NCBI GenBank assembly: GCA_900547345.1
Contig: URGG01000019.1
Span: 1 to 23,753 of the forward strand
DNA: 23,753 nucleotides
Reading direction: 5' to 3'
Origin: an uncultured Collinsella sp.
Lineage (GTDB): Bacteria; Actinomycetota; Coriobacteriia; Coriobacteriales; Coriobacteriaceae
The first letter of the stretch is position 1. Every line of letters starts with the position of its first letter. This document shows, in pieces, positions 16,090-23,186 of this stretch. Made by a program: the position numbers and the translations under genes. The notes beneath the pieces were generated by a model. The model searched no databases. It was not told the DNA's origin and saw only the letters and a program-made list of their open reading frames with translations.

Positions 16090-18438
16090 ATGTTTGATAG
16101 CAATGACGACGATCTGTGGGAAGTTCCCTCGATTGATGTGGATGTGCCGGTGGATGCTGCGGCGGTTGTGGAGGCTGCGGCGCCTGCCCCGGAGCCCGTT
16201 GAGGCCGCGGTGACCGGCGAGGAGCCGGCGGAGCCTGCGGTGCCCGCCGAGGACGAATCCTCGACCGATGGCTATGACCAGGCCGTGGACGAGGCCCCCG
16301 AGGACGACGGCTACGACATGGATGGGCTGGACGGCAAGCTGCTCGAGCACTTTGCTGGCAAGATCGTGCGCAAGGACCTGACGGCTCTTATGAAGCGCGG
16401 CGCCAACGTGCCCACCTTTGTGCTGGAGTATCTGCTGGGCATGTACTGCTCAACTGACGACGAGGATGCCGTGGCAGAGGGTTTGGAGCGCATCCGCAGG
16501 ATCCTCGCTGATAACTACGTGCGCCCCGACGAGTCCGAGCGCATTAAGTCCAAGATCCGCGAACTGGGCCGCTTTACCATCATCGATAAGGTGACGGCCA
16601 AGCTCGACGAGTACAAAGATATCTACGTGGCGTCGTTTGCCAACCTGACCATTGAGCCGTTTGTGATGCCGGCCGAGTACGTGCGTGACTATTCCAAGAT
16701 TCTGCAGGGCGGCATTTGGTGCATTATGAGCATCGAGTATCGTCACCCCTTGGATGAGGAAGACGAGTTTGGCATGGAGGTCTTTGGCGACGATGCACCG
16801 CGTCGCTCCAAGGCCAAGCGCAAAAAGCGCGGACCCGAGGACTCTCCGTTTAGCGTGGCGTCGCTCACGCCCATCCAGATGCCCAATCTGGACCTGGATG
16901 CCATGGTCGACGAGCGCCAGTACTTTACGCGCGACGAGTGGCTCAACATGCTGCTGCGCTCCGCTGGCTATGAGCCTAGCGAGCTTTCCGAGAAAGAGCG
17001 CCTGCACTTTATCGAGCGTATGGTGCCGCTCATCGAGCGCAACTACAACCTGTGCGAGCTGGGTCCCCGCGGTACCGGTAAGAGCCACATCTACAAAGAG
17101 GTCTCGCCCTACGCCATTTTGCTTTCGGGCGGCCAGACCACCACGGCCAACCTGTTCGGCCGCATGAACTCCATGCGCGCCGACCGCGTGGGCTTGGTAG
17201 GTCACTGGGACTGCGTGACGTTCGACGAGGTCGCCGGCATGCGGTTTAAGGACACCAACGCCGTGCAGATCATGAAGGACTACATGGCGAGCGGCAGCTA
17301 CGCGCGCGGCCGCGACCAGATTAACGCCGATGCCTCCATGGTCTTTGAGGGCAACATCAACGACACCGTGCAAAACGTCCTTAAGACCACGCACTTGTTT
17401 GATCCGTTCCCGCCGGAGTTTAACAACGATTCGGCCTTCTTCGACCGCATCCACTATTACCTGCCGGGCTGGGAGATTCCCAAGATGCGCTCGAGCCTGC
17501 TGACCGGGCATTACGGTCTGATTACCGACTGTCTGTCGGAGTTTTGCAAAGAGATGCGCCGCAAGGACTTTACGCACCATATCGACCGTTACTTCCGCTT
17601 TAACAGCGACTTTAACAAGCGCGACGAGATCGCCGTGCGCAAGACCTTTAGCGGTCTGGCCAAGCTGCTGTTCCCCGACGAGGCCATGGACAAGGACGAT
17701 GTGCGCTGGCTGCTGGACTACGCCATCGAGGGCCGTCGTCGCGTAAAGGAACAGCTCAAGATTATGGCGGGCGTCGAGTTTATCGACGTCAACCTGGGCT
17801 ATATGGATGCCGACAACCCGCAGGACGTGCACGTTGTGCGCGTGCCCGAGCAGACCGAGGACACGCTGATTCCCGATGGGCCTCTGCTGTCCGGCCACGT
17901 ATTTGGCGTGGGCAGGTCGCAGGGCGGCGAGGTTGCCGTGTACAAGCTGGAGAACAAGGCCGTTGCCGGCGAGTGCAAGTTTAAGCACGAGGGCGTGGCC
18001 TTTAACAAGCCGGTGCGCGATACGCTGGAGGCCGCGTTCGACAACTTTGTGAACCTGGCGAACCGCGTGGCGCCGGGCATGCACATTGGCTCCAAGGATT
18101 ACCTGCTGTTCTACAACGACCTGCAGAGCAAGGGCCTGTCCGAAGAAGTTTCGCTCGCCGAGTTTGTGGGCCTGTGCTCTGCGGCGTGCAACCGCCCGGT
18201 GATGCCTGCGCTGGCGGTTCCGGGAATCTTGCGCATGTCGGGTTCTATGGACGAGATCCGTGGGCTCGAGGACATTATGCGCGTGGCCAAAAACGCTGGT
18301 GCCAAGCGCGTGATTTTGCCGCTGAGTGCTATTGCGGGTTTGCAGAATGTTTCGTCCGAGATTATTTCGGGGTTGAGCCCGGTGTTCTACATGGATGGCG
18401 ACCCGGTCGACGCCGCGAAGAAGGCACTGGATCTGTAG
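16090..18438 (+). CDS. brxL: BREX protein BrxL (Lon-like AAA+ protein)
   Basis: A 782-residue protein; the ATG at 16090 is preferred to the GTG at 16081 because AGGAG (16076-16080) is 9 bases upstream. Residues ~10-75 are a low-complexity Ala/Glu/Asp/Pro-rich acidic extension before the first conserved segment DGLDGKLLEHFAGKIVRKDLT. The AAA+ part has Walker A GPRGTGKSH (residues 325-333) and Walker B VTFDEV (Asp379-Glu380). The C-terminal ~200 residues are the Lon-protease-like domain (SLAEFVGLCSAACNRPV, then AKNAGAKRVILPLSA). In known BREX, BrxL is required for defence and forms DNA-binding ring assemblies. It closes the core operon. Confidence 0.95.
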   Translation: MFDSNDDDLWEVPSIDVDVPVDAAAVVEAAAPAPEPVEAAVTGEEPAEPAVPAEDESSTDGYDQAVDEAPEDDGYDMDGLDGKLLEHFAGKIVRKDLTALMKRGANVPTFVLEYLLGMYCSTDDEDAVAEGLERIRRILADNYVRPDESERIKSKIRELGRFTIIDKVTAKLDEYKDIYVASFANLTIEPFVMPAEYVRDYSKILQGGIWCIMSIEYRHPLDEEDEFGMEVFGDDAPRRSKAKRKKRGPEDSPFSVASLTPIQMPNLDLDAMVDERQYFTRDEWLNMLLRSAGYEPSELSEKERLHFIERMVPLIERNYNLCELGPRGTGKSHIYKEVSPYAILLSGGQTTTANLFGRMNSMRADRVGLVGHWDCVTFDEVAGMRFKDTNAVQIMKDYMASGSYARGRDQINADASMVFEGNINDTVQNVLKTTHLFDPFPPEFNNDSAFFDRIHYYLPGWEIPKMRSSLLTGHYGLITDCLSEFCKEMRRKDFTHHIDRYFRFNSDFNKRDEIAVRKTFSGLAKLLFPDEAMDKDDVRWLLDYAIEGRRRVKEQLKIMAGVEFIDVNLGYMDADNPQDVHVVRVPEQTEDTLIPDGPLLSGHVFGVGRSQGGEVAVYKLENKAVAGECKFKHEGVAFNKPVRDTLEAAFDNFVNLANRVAPGMHIGSKDYLLFYNDLQSKGLSEEVSLAEFVGLCSAACNRPVMPALAVPGILRMSGSMDEIRGLEDIMRVAKNAGAKRVILPLSAIAGLQNVSSEIISGLSPVFYMDGDPVDAAKKALDL

Positions 18439-18513
18439 AAGTGCGGGCGAGCGGGCTTGAGTGCGCGTGGGGCCGCGGGCGTGTTGGTGCGTAGCGCGTG
18501 AGGAGGCCTTGCC

Positions 18514-19464
18514 ATGGCGGGCGAGCGTTCTGTTGGCGAGCTGCTCGACGAGCTGTTTGGCTTTGAATCGGTAGGCAAGCGTCAGACGGCGCTTGAGCAG
18601 TACGATCGCGGGGAGCTGGTGCGCAAGGCGCGCTCCCGTGAGCTGTTGGGTGTGCTTAAGGGCGTCGAGGCTTCCGAGCACGCTGCGCGCGAGTCTGCCG
18701 TGCGGGCTGTTGACGGGTATGTTCGCCGTGTTGAGGGCGCCGCGCTTGCACGCGCTCGCAAGCAGGCGGGCATTGTTGGACCGCTACGGATGGAGCGCCG
18801 CTATGCTGCCTTTTTGCGCATGGAGGAGAAGGCCGAGTTGCTGGCCCGTTTGGAGCAGACGCTTGCGTTTATCGAGGTAAAGCTGCGCGTCAATACGGCG
18901 GACAGGGTTCGCGCGGCGTACGATGCCGCGGGGGCTTTGGTGTTGCAGGACGCGGCGCGTTTGAGCGACGTGCACGTTGCCGAGGCCGTGTCTCTGGATG
19001 CCGATCTGCTGTGTACGCAGCTGGAGCAGATGCGCTGTGCCGCCGACGCGACGGACCTTGCGGGCATGATCACAGCGACGTTTGAGTCCGAGCTGAGTGC
19101 GACGGGGTCGCAGGGCGCCGACGGGTTTACGGGCGATTTGGCTGGCGATGTTGCTGGTGACGTGGCGTTGGAGCGTGAACTTAGCAATGTGCGCGGCGCT
19201 GCGCAGCGAGCGCGCTTGGCGGCGCAGGCGTATCGGGCCGAGCGCGCCGCCCGCGTTGCGGGGAGCACGGTTGATCCGGTATCGTTGTCCGAGTCTGCGT
19301 GCGTTGCGTGCGAGACGGCGTGTGATGCCGGGGAGCTTTCCGAGTTGCTCACTCAGGTTAAGAAGTCGTTTGAGACCTACGTCGTGTTGTTGCCGACGGC
19401 GGGTTATTCTGCGCGTTTGGCACGGGCTCGCCGCACGGCATTTGTTGCGGCACGAGCTATTTAG
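18514..19464 (+). CDS. Uncharacterised Ala-rich helical protein downstream of brxL (apparently truncated by frameshift)
   Basis: Not recognised. A 316-residue, strongly Ala/Glu/Arg-rich protein, almost entirely helical with coiled-coil potential (e.g. RMEEKAELLARLEQTLAFIEVKL; RAAQRARLAAQAYRAERAARVA-like stretch). There is an acidic Gly/Asp insertion (GDLAGDVAGDVALE) near residues 209-223. No membrane segment or catalytic motif seen. GAGGAGG sits before the ATG, 75 bases after brxL, same strand, so it may be read with the BREX operon. The ORF ends at TAG 19462-19464, but the coding character continues in another frame (next entry), so the natural product is probably ~427 residues. It is not a known BREX core gene; an accessory role is only suggested by position. 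Confidence 0.7.
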   Translation: MAGERSVGELLDELFGFESVGKRQTALEQYDRGELVRKARSRELLGVLKGVEASEHAARESAVRAVDGYVRRVEGAALARARKQAGIVGPLRMERRYAAFLRMEEKAELLARLEQTLAFIEVKLRVNTADRVRAAYDAAGALVLQDAARLSDVHVAEAVSLDADLLCTQLEQMRCAADATDLAGMITATFESELSATGSQGADGFTGDLAGDVAGDVALERELSNVRGAAQRARLAAQAYRAERAARVAGSTVDPVSLSESACVACETACDAGELSELLTQVKKSFETYVVLLPTAGYSARLARARRTAFVAARAI

Positions 19465-19795
19465 ACTACGATTCACGGCTTGACGAAGACGTGCTGGTGG
19501 GCGAGTACGATGGCACTACAAGGCATGATGTTCGCCGTGAGGTTCCGATTCCCGAGCTTGTGGATGAGGCTTCTGCCGAGGGCGGCGATTCGCTCGAGGT
19601 TGCCGTGGCACGCATGTGCGAGTTCAATGGAAGCCGTTACGATGGCGTGCTGGATGAGGATCCCGCGCGTCATGTGAATGCGTTTTGGTATGGACTCAAA
19701 AAGCTCAGCCCGTGGGGCGTTTGGCTGTGCAGATGGACGACAAGCAAGTGGCGGCTTTTGTTGCTGCCGTGGATGAGCTTGGCACTGCTGAGTAG
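19465..19795 (+). pseudogene. Out-of-frame 3' part of the preceding gene (two -1 frame changes)
   Basis: From about 19452 a second frame reads TSYLDYDSRLDEDVLVGEYDG...ARHVNAFWYGLKK with normal amino acid composition. At the A-run 19698-19702 it turns into an implausible Trp/Leu-rich tail, whereas the third frame continues sensibly as QPVGRLAVQMDDKQVAAFVAAVDELGTAE and stops at TAG 19793-19795. Adding one base near 19441-19460 and one A to the A5 run restores a single gene with the 316-residue ORF. Possible causes are real inactivation, two sequencing errors, or, for the second site (CTC AAA AAG), -1 ribosomal slippage. The restored segment is acidic and not recognised. Confidence 0.65.
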
Positions 19796-19822
19796 AGTCC
19801 TGGTCTGGTAGGAGGTTTCACC

Positions 19823-20035
19823 ATGAAGAGCGAAGTTGATGTAGACCAGCTGCGCGAGAGCCTGCTCGATCGCGCTGGGAGCGCGGCGGGCGTGGGCTTT
19901 CCCGCTGCCATGCTCGACGTAGTGGATATCGAGGACGAGTCGCCCCAAGAGCTCCTAGCCCGAGCCGAACGCGAAGGCCTCGACCTCCGCGACTTTGCCG
20001 TCGATGACGACTGCGGAGCGTCTGACGACTGGTGA
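19823..20035 (+). CDS. Small acidic protein of unknown function
   Basis: A 70-residue, very acidic protein (ends LRDFAVDDDCGASDDW) with GGAGG 8 bases before its ATG. It lies 27 bases after the frameshifted gene and is the last plus-strand gene of the island. No motif recognised; the charge could suit a DNA mimic or a partner-binding peptide, but nothing in the sequence shows this. Its stop is 7 bases from the stop of the convergent DUF3800 gene. Confidence 0.6.
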   Translation: MKSEVDVDQLRESLLDRAGSAAGVGFPAAMLDVVDIEDESPQELLARAEREGLDLRDFAVDDDCGASDDW

Positions 20036-20045
20036 CCCCGGGTCA
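20033..20045. repeat. Palindrome joining two convergent stop codons
   Basis: TGACCC-C-GGGTCA is a perfect 6-bp inverted repeat around one base. Its two ends are the TGA of the plus-strand acidic gene and the TGA of the minus-strand DUF3800 gene. There is no room for a conventional terminator between the genes. Confidence 0.7.
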
Positions 20046-20720
20046 GTTCATCCTTTTCTTCCTGAGATATAAGAGAAATCCCTTTTTGAACGTCCTTCGG
20101 GTTCCAAAAAATAGCCGATCAGTCTTTGTATCTTCCTTGCTGTCAAACTTGATAGCCGTTAGCTCGATCGTACAGATGTAGTCAGCAACTTGGAATAGCC
20201 GGTAGGCTCGTGGTGTGGCTTCTCGGTATACGATGACATCCCTTGCTAGAACGTACTCAAGCGCAGAATGAATGACCTCCGTTACAATCGGTTGGCCGTT
20301 GTCGTAGTAAATCTTAACGGTGTCGTATCGCTGGAAGAATTCCAGATGGTCGAAAAGTTCAACTGTGAGGTCTCGCCTCATTCTCTCCGCGAGACCGTTT
20401 TGATTGCCGGCGAATTCGCTCATTCGGTATTGCAGACAGAGATAGCGTATGGGGAGATGCTGAATGAACGCGCGAAATGCGCTCAACATGTGCCTTCGCT
20501 GCTCCTTGGGAAGATCTTTGTAGTCGCCGTTTCCATTCAGTAGGGGTCCTGCATGAAAAGGCGTATTGGGAAGCGAGGACTGCGACAGGGCGCGCTCGTA
20601 GCGGTCAATGCGTTCAACGATTGCATCGTTTTGATCGTGAAAAACGAGGGTGACGAGGTAGTAGTTGGAGACGCCTCCGAGGTCGCCAGATTCGTCAACA
20701 AAGACGGAGAGTTCGCTCAT
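20043..20720 (-). CDS. DUF3800 domain protein
   Basis: A 225-residue protein of the DUF3800 family, thought to have an RNase H-like fold. Visible family features are the N-terminal SVFVDESGDLG (Asp9, Glu10), the central strand TVKIYYDNGQ (Asp140) and the C-terminal LFQVADYICTIEL (Asp180). These spaced acidic residues could form a metal-dependent nuclease site (inference). The start is ATG 20718-20720 because GGAGG (minus strand, plus 20727-20731) lies 6 bases ahead, rather than the ATG at 20741, which would fall in the leader terminator. DUF3800 genes often occur in defence and mobile regions. The gene is preceded by an unusual leader with promoter, structured RNA and terminator, so expression should depend on read-through or on release of its ribosome binding site. 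Confidence 0.85.
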   Translation of the reverse strand: MSELSVFVDESGDLGGVSNYYLVTLVFHDQNDAIVERIDRYERALSQSSLPNTPFHAGPLLNGNGDYKDLPKEQRRHMLSAFRAFIQHLPIRYLCLQYRMSEFAGNQNGLAERMRRDLTVELFDHLEFFQRYDTVKIYYDNGQPIVTEVIHSALEYVLARDVIVYREATPRAYRLFQVADYICTIELTAIKFDSKEDTKTDRLFFGTRRTFKKGFLLYLRKKRMN

Positions 20721-20723
20721 GAT

Positions 20724-20779
20724 GGGCCTCCATTTTTGCAAAAAAATGCCGGGGGTAAGACCCCGGCTCTTGGAGGCCC
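20724..20779 (-). promoter_or_regulatory. Anti-Shine-Dalgarno pairing over the DUF3800 start
   Basis: In the minus-strand transcript GGGCCTCC (plus 20779-20772) is the exact complement of GGAGGCCC (plus 20731-20724), which contains the DUF3800 ribosome binding site. The pair encloses the terminator hairpin. The 5' half also takes part in the GAGGGGCC side of the preceding hairpin (20775-20796), so the two pairings exclude each other. This is what a translational on/off switch would look like. Confidence 0.65.
20740..20767 (-). terminator. Intrinsic terminator ending the DUF3800 leader RNA
   Basis: On the minus strand GCCGGGG (20767-20761) and CCCCGGC (20754-20748) form a 7-bp GC stem with a 6-base loop, followed by A and seven T (20746-20740). 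It stands only 20 bases ahead of the DUF3800 start codon, so most transcripts should end here. Confidence 0.88.
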
Positions 20780-20831
20780 CTCTTTTGGAGGGAACCGTAT
20801 TCTTTATACCATGAGATAAGGGGTGCTTTCA
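20740..20831 (-). ncRNA. Structured leader / small RNA, copy 1
   Basis: About 90 nt between the predicted transcription start (~20831) and the terminator U-run. Three stems can be drawn in order: CCTTAT/ATACGG (20821-20816 with 20800-20795, one mismatch) closing a loop with CTCATGGTATAAAG; CCCTC/GAGGG (20792-20788 with 20782-20778); and the terminator. The same order of elements recurs in copy 2 (minus) and partly in copy 3 (plus), with base changes that keep pairing. From memory, several candidate RNA motifs are named after DUF3800 because they precede such genes; this may belong to or extend that group. Roles possible: attenuator, cis-regulator, or RNA antitoxin of the DUF3800 protein. Confidence 0.7.
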
Positions 20832-20837
20832 AGTAAT

Positions 20838-20866
20838 ATTATAATAAGCAAACATATGTTCGTCAA
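20838..20866 (-). promoter_or_regulatory. Sigma-70 promoter of the DUF3800 leader RNA
   Basis: Minus strand TTGACG (plus 20866-20861), 17-base spacer, TATAAT (plus 20843-20838): five of six at -35, perfect -10 and ideal spacing. This is the strongest promoter match in the window. Expected start is near 20831. Confidence 0.85.
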
Positions 20867-20979
20867 ACTACCTGCGAAAAGTCCTTAGCCGTCCAGAGGT
20901 GGGTAGAGCGGCTCGTAAATTGCTGACGCAATGGGCCGGCGTTTTCCCGAGAAGTATTTAGTCTTGACTAGCATAAACA

Positions 20980-21065
20980 ATGCCGGGGGACATCCCCCGG
21001 CTCTTGGAGGTCCCTTTATTCGAGGGTACCGATTTCTTTATAGAATGAGATCGGACGGCTTTCAA
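20980..21065 (-). ncRNA. Structured RNA element, copy 2
   Basis: Shares with copy 1 the order TTGAAAGC, ATCTCAT, TATAAAGAA, CGGT, CCTCCAAGAGCCGGGG and the final GC hairpin. First stem CCGAT/ATCGG (21054-21050 with 21033-21029) is perfect and differs from copy 1 by a compensatory change. Second stem GGT-CCCT/AGGG-ACC keeps a bulged A. Final stem GCCGGGGG/CCCCCGGC is 8 bp (20982-20989 with 20994-21001) with loop ATGT, but is followed by ATTGTTTATG, a poor U-run. No clear promoter upstream. It may be an older, decaying copy or part of a longer leader. Confidence 0.6.
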
Positions 21066-21151
21066 ATGGCGCCATGTGGATGGGATGGCGCGCCTGATAA
21101 AGCCCTCAATGAATGGCATCTAACTAGCGTTCGTGATATAAAGAAATCGGT
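21028..21151. repeat. Inverted repeat formed by copies 2 and 3
   Basis: ACCGATTTCTTTATA (21028-21042) and TATAAAGAAATCGGT (21137-21151) are a perfect 15-bp inverted repeat, 94 bases apart. Inside it, a weaker symmetry continues (GGCTTTCAAATGGCGCC against GGCGCGCCTGATAAAGCC). The two RNA elements thus stand back to back. Confidence 0.75.
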
Positions 21152-21204
21152 CATCTCAAAAGAGAGGGCTTCCAAGTGCCGGGGACGTTTTCCCCGGCTT
21201 TTTT
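21137..21204 (+). ncRNA. Structured RNA element, copy 3 (inverted), with terminator
   Basis: Plus-strand TATAAAGAAATCGGT, then TCTCAAAAGAGA hairpin, CTTCCAAGTGCCGGGG and a perfect 8-bp terminator stem GCCGGGGA/TCCCCGGC (21178-21185 with 21191-21198) followed by TTTTTT (21199-21204). It matches copies 1 and 2 in the core but lacks the CCGAT-type 5' strand of the first stem. No protein gene follows on the plus strand. It works at least as a plus-strand terminator; whether an independent RNA is made is open. Confidence 0.6.
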
Positions 21205-21251
21205 CATTTCGGTGTCAATTCAAATGTTTTTCAACCCATCCCCTCAATAAC

Positions 21252-21314
21252 TTGCGGTGAAATAGGGACTGAAATGGCTGTTCAGAAGCTTATTCAATCC
21301 CTATTTCACCGCAA
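21252..21314. repeat. Perfect 17-bp inverted repeat (63-bp palindromic element)
   Basis: TTGCGGTGAAATAGGGA (21252-21268) and its exact reverse complement (21298-21314) flank 29 bases that hold a smaller inverted repeat (CTGAA 21269-21273, TTCAG 21281-21285). It lies 17 bases past the antiporter stop. There is no U-run on either side, so it is not a standard terminator. A dispersed palindromic repeat (REP/MITE-like) or mRNA 3'-end protector is possible. Confidence 0.8.
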
Positions 21315-21331
21315 CTTATGGGTGGGGATGG

Positions 21332-22933
21332 CTACGATGCTAGTGTGGCGATGACGGCTTCGTCGCCGGCGTATATTAGGGTGTTGCCGTCTGGGATGAT
21401 CGTCTGGCCGTCGCGTTTGAGCATCACGACGATAAAGGGATGCTTGCCTTGCGGCACATCGCGCAGGCGCTGGCCGGCCAGGCGACCGTGGGGAGTCACG
21501 GTGACCTCGCGCAGCGTAACCTCGGCACGCTCCTCAAACGTCGGCGCGGCCATCACCAGCAGATCTCCTTCCTGGATCACGGTGTCGCCATTGGGCAGTA
21601 CCGGGTGCGCCCCGTCGCGCAGCACCAGGACCACGAGCATGTCCGTCGCGCTGCCAATATCGGCGAGCGAGCGCCCGGCAAACGGATGGCCAGCACCCAC
21701 CTTGAGCTTGACGAACGACATGCCGTCTTCGTCGCGATAGTCGTTAAAGGTGCGGCGCACGTCGCCGGTCGCATCGATCATATCGAGCTTCTTCGCCACC
21801 GCCGGCAGCAGCGAGCCTTGCACCACAATGCTCGACACGGCAATCACAAACACCAGGTCAAATAGGTCGTGGCCACCGGGAACGCCGGACACTACGGCAA
21901 AGAGGCTAAAGACGACCGATGCTGCTCCGCGCAGGCCCGCCCAGCTTACGAGCGCCACCTGGCGAGGGTTTGTCTTAAAGGGCGCCAGGAGCACGCCGAC
22001 GGCGATGGGGCGGCTCACGAAGAGCATAAACGCCATGAGCGCCAGGCCCGGCAGCAGCATCTGCGGCAGGCGTGCGGGCGTTACGAGCAGGCCGAGCAAG
22101 AAGAAGATCGTCATCTCGGCCATCTCGGTGAGGGTGTCAAAGAAGTGTGCCATCTCGACCTTGCCGGTGATGTCGCTCGCACCCAGCACAATGCCAGCCA
22201 GGTACACGGCCAAAAATCCGTTGCCCCCCAGGTAGCTCGGCAGCGCGTAGGCGACGATGGCCACGGCGAACAAAAAGATGGTCTGAGCGCCCTCGGCCGT
22301 TGCGTGCGCGCGTTCAATCAGGCGGCCCGCCGCCCAGCCGATGGCAAGGCCCAGGCCCGCGCCCAGGATAATCTGCTTGGCCAGCAGTGCGGGAATGTTG
22401 ATGTCGCCGCCGGCCGCGAGTGTGGCGAGCACGGCGGTGAGCATGTAGGCGACGGGGTCGTTGGAGCCCGATTCGACCTCGAGCAGCGAGTCGGTGCCAC
22501 CTCTCAGCGACAGGCTGTGCTCACGCAGTACGCTAAAGACGCTCGCCGCGTCGGTGGATGCCACGACCGATCCCAGCAGCAGGACGCCGATCCAGTCGAA
22601 CCCCAGCGCGAAGTGGGCGAACGCGCCGGTGATGCCGGCAGTGATGACGACGCCGAGCGTGCTCAGCAGCACCGCTGGCGCAGCGACGGGCTTGGCGCGG
22701 TCGATATTGGTGTTAAAGCCGCCGTAGAACATGATGAACAGCAGCGCCGTGCTGCAGACGGTTTCGGTAAGCGCATAGTCGCTAAAGTCGATATGCGCCG
22801 GGCCGTTGACGCCCAACAGCATGCCGAGCGCGATAAAGATGAGCAGGGTGGGGAAGGGGAGTTTTTTGCCGACGGGTTTGATGGTCAGGCACAGAATAAT
22901 AACGAGGCCGATAAAGAGAAGGATCTGGTTCAT
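21332..22933 (-). CDS. nhaP2: CPA1-family potassium(sodium)/proton antiporter with C-terminal RCK_C domains
   Basis: A 533-residue inner-membrane antiporter exchanging a monovalent cation for protons. About twelve hydrophobic segments fill residues 1-385. The ion-site motifs STDAAS (126-131) and SGSNDPVAY (155-163, Asn158-Asp159) are those of CPA1 exchangers, and GLRGAASVVF (333-342) is typical of NhaP. The cytoplasmic tail holds two RCK_C/TrkA_C-like domains: SFVKLKVGAGHPFAGRSLADIG to VMAAP (~406-464), and EVTVTPHGRLAGQRLRDVP to the end (~476-533). This is the NhaP2/CvrA layout; the symbol is by homology and the ion is not proven. AGGAG lies 12 bases before the ATG, a rather long spacing. 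Single gene, facing the BREX island. Confidence 0.88.
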   Translation of the reverse strand: MNQILLFIGLVIILCLTIKPVGKKLPFPTLLIFIALGMLLGVNGPAHIDFSDYALTETVCSTALLFIMFYGGFNTNIDRAKPVAAPAVLLSTLGVVITAGITGAFAHFALGFDWIGVLLLGSVVASTDAASVFSVLREHSLSLRGGTDSLLEVESGSNDPVAYMLTAVLATLAAGGDINIPALLAKQIILGAGLGLAIGWAAGRLIERAHATAEGAQTIFLFAVAIVAYALPSYLGGNGFLAVYLAGIVLGASDITGKVEMAHFFDTLTEMAEMTIFFLLGLLVTPARLPQMLLPGLALMAFMLFVSRPIAVGVLLAPFKTNPRQVALVSWAGLRGAASVVFSLFAVVSGVPGGHDLFDLVFVIAVSSIVVQGSLLPAVAKKLDMIDATGDVRRTFNDYRDEDGMSFVKLKVGAGHPFAGRSLADIGSATDMLVVLVLRDGAHPVLPNGDTVIQEGDLLVMAAPTFEERAEVTLREVTVTPHGRLAGQRLRDVPQGKHPFIVVMLKRDGQTIIPDGNTLIYAGDEAVIATLAS

Positions 22934-23082
22934 GGATGGTGTCCGCTCCTGGGTGGTTGGCGTGGCACGGTCAGTTGTCTGCGGTTATTTGTACCCAAAG
23001 ATGGTGGGTTTATGGGGTTGGATTGCGGGCGTGCGCGATATCGTCATAGACGGCTTCCGTCTTTGCCTCTGCTCGGAAACCC

Positions 23083-23136
23083 TTTCCAGCTTTATTGCAA
23101 CGGAGTACAATGGGTAAAGTTTAAGTTCAACTTGAA
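23083..23136 (+). promoter_or_regulatory. Candidate promoter and operator of the phosphoesterase gene
   Basis: TTTCCA (23083-23088), 17 bases, TACAAT (23106-23111): a fair sigma-70 promoter on the plus strand. Just after it TTAAGTTCAACTTGAA (23121-23136) is a near-palindrome (AAGTT-C-AACTT core) within a series of AGTT/ACTT half sites, placed where a repressor would block transcription. Confidence 0.5.
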
Positions 23137-23186
23137 GTTTTAGTTGCGGCGCCGGGCTTCGGCCGCAATGCAAGGAGAGGCGTACC

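Noticed and set aside
16450..18681. Long minus-strand open frame (743 codons) over brxL
   Set aside because: Antisense to conserved BrxL motifs; His/Val/Leu-rich composition typical of a shadow frame.
19697..19703. C-AAA-AAG as a programmed -1 frameshift site
   Set aside because: Not a full X-XXY-YYZ heptamer, no clear stimulatory hairpin was seen, and another frame change upstream points to mutation or sequence error; kept only as a minor alternative.
20740..21204. CRISPR-like repeats
   Set aside because: Only three copies, one inverted, spacing of unequal length, strong terminator-like hairpins and no cas genes.
21869..23143. Plus-strand open frame (424 codons) over the antiporter gene
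   Set aside because: Mirror frame of a well-supported membrane protein; low-complexity Gln/His/Gly composition.
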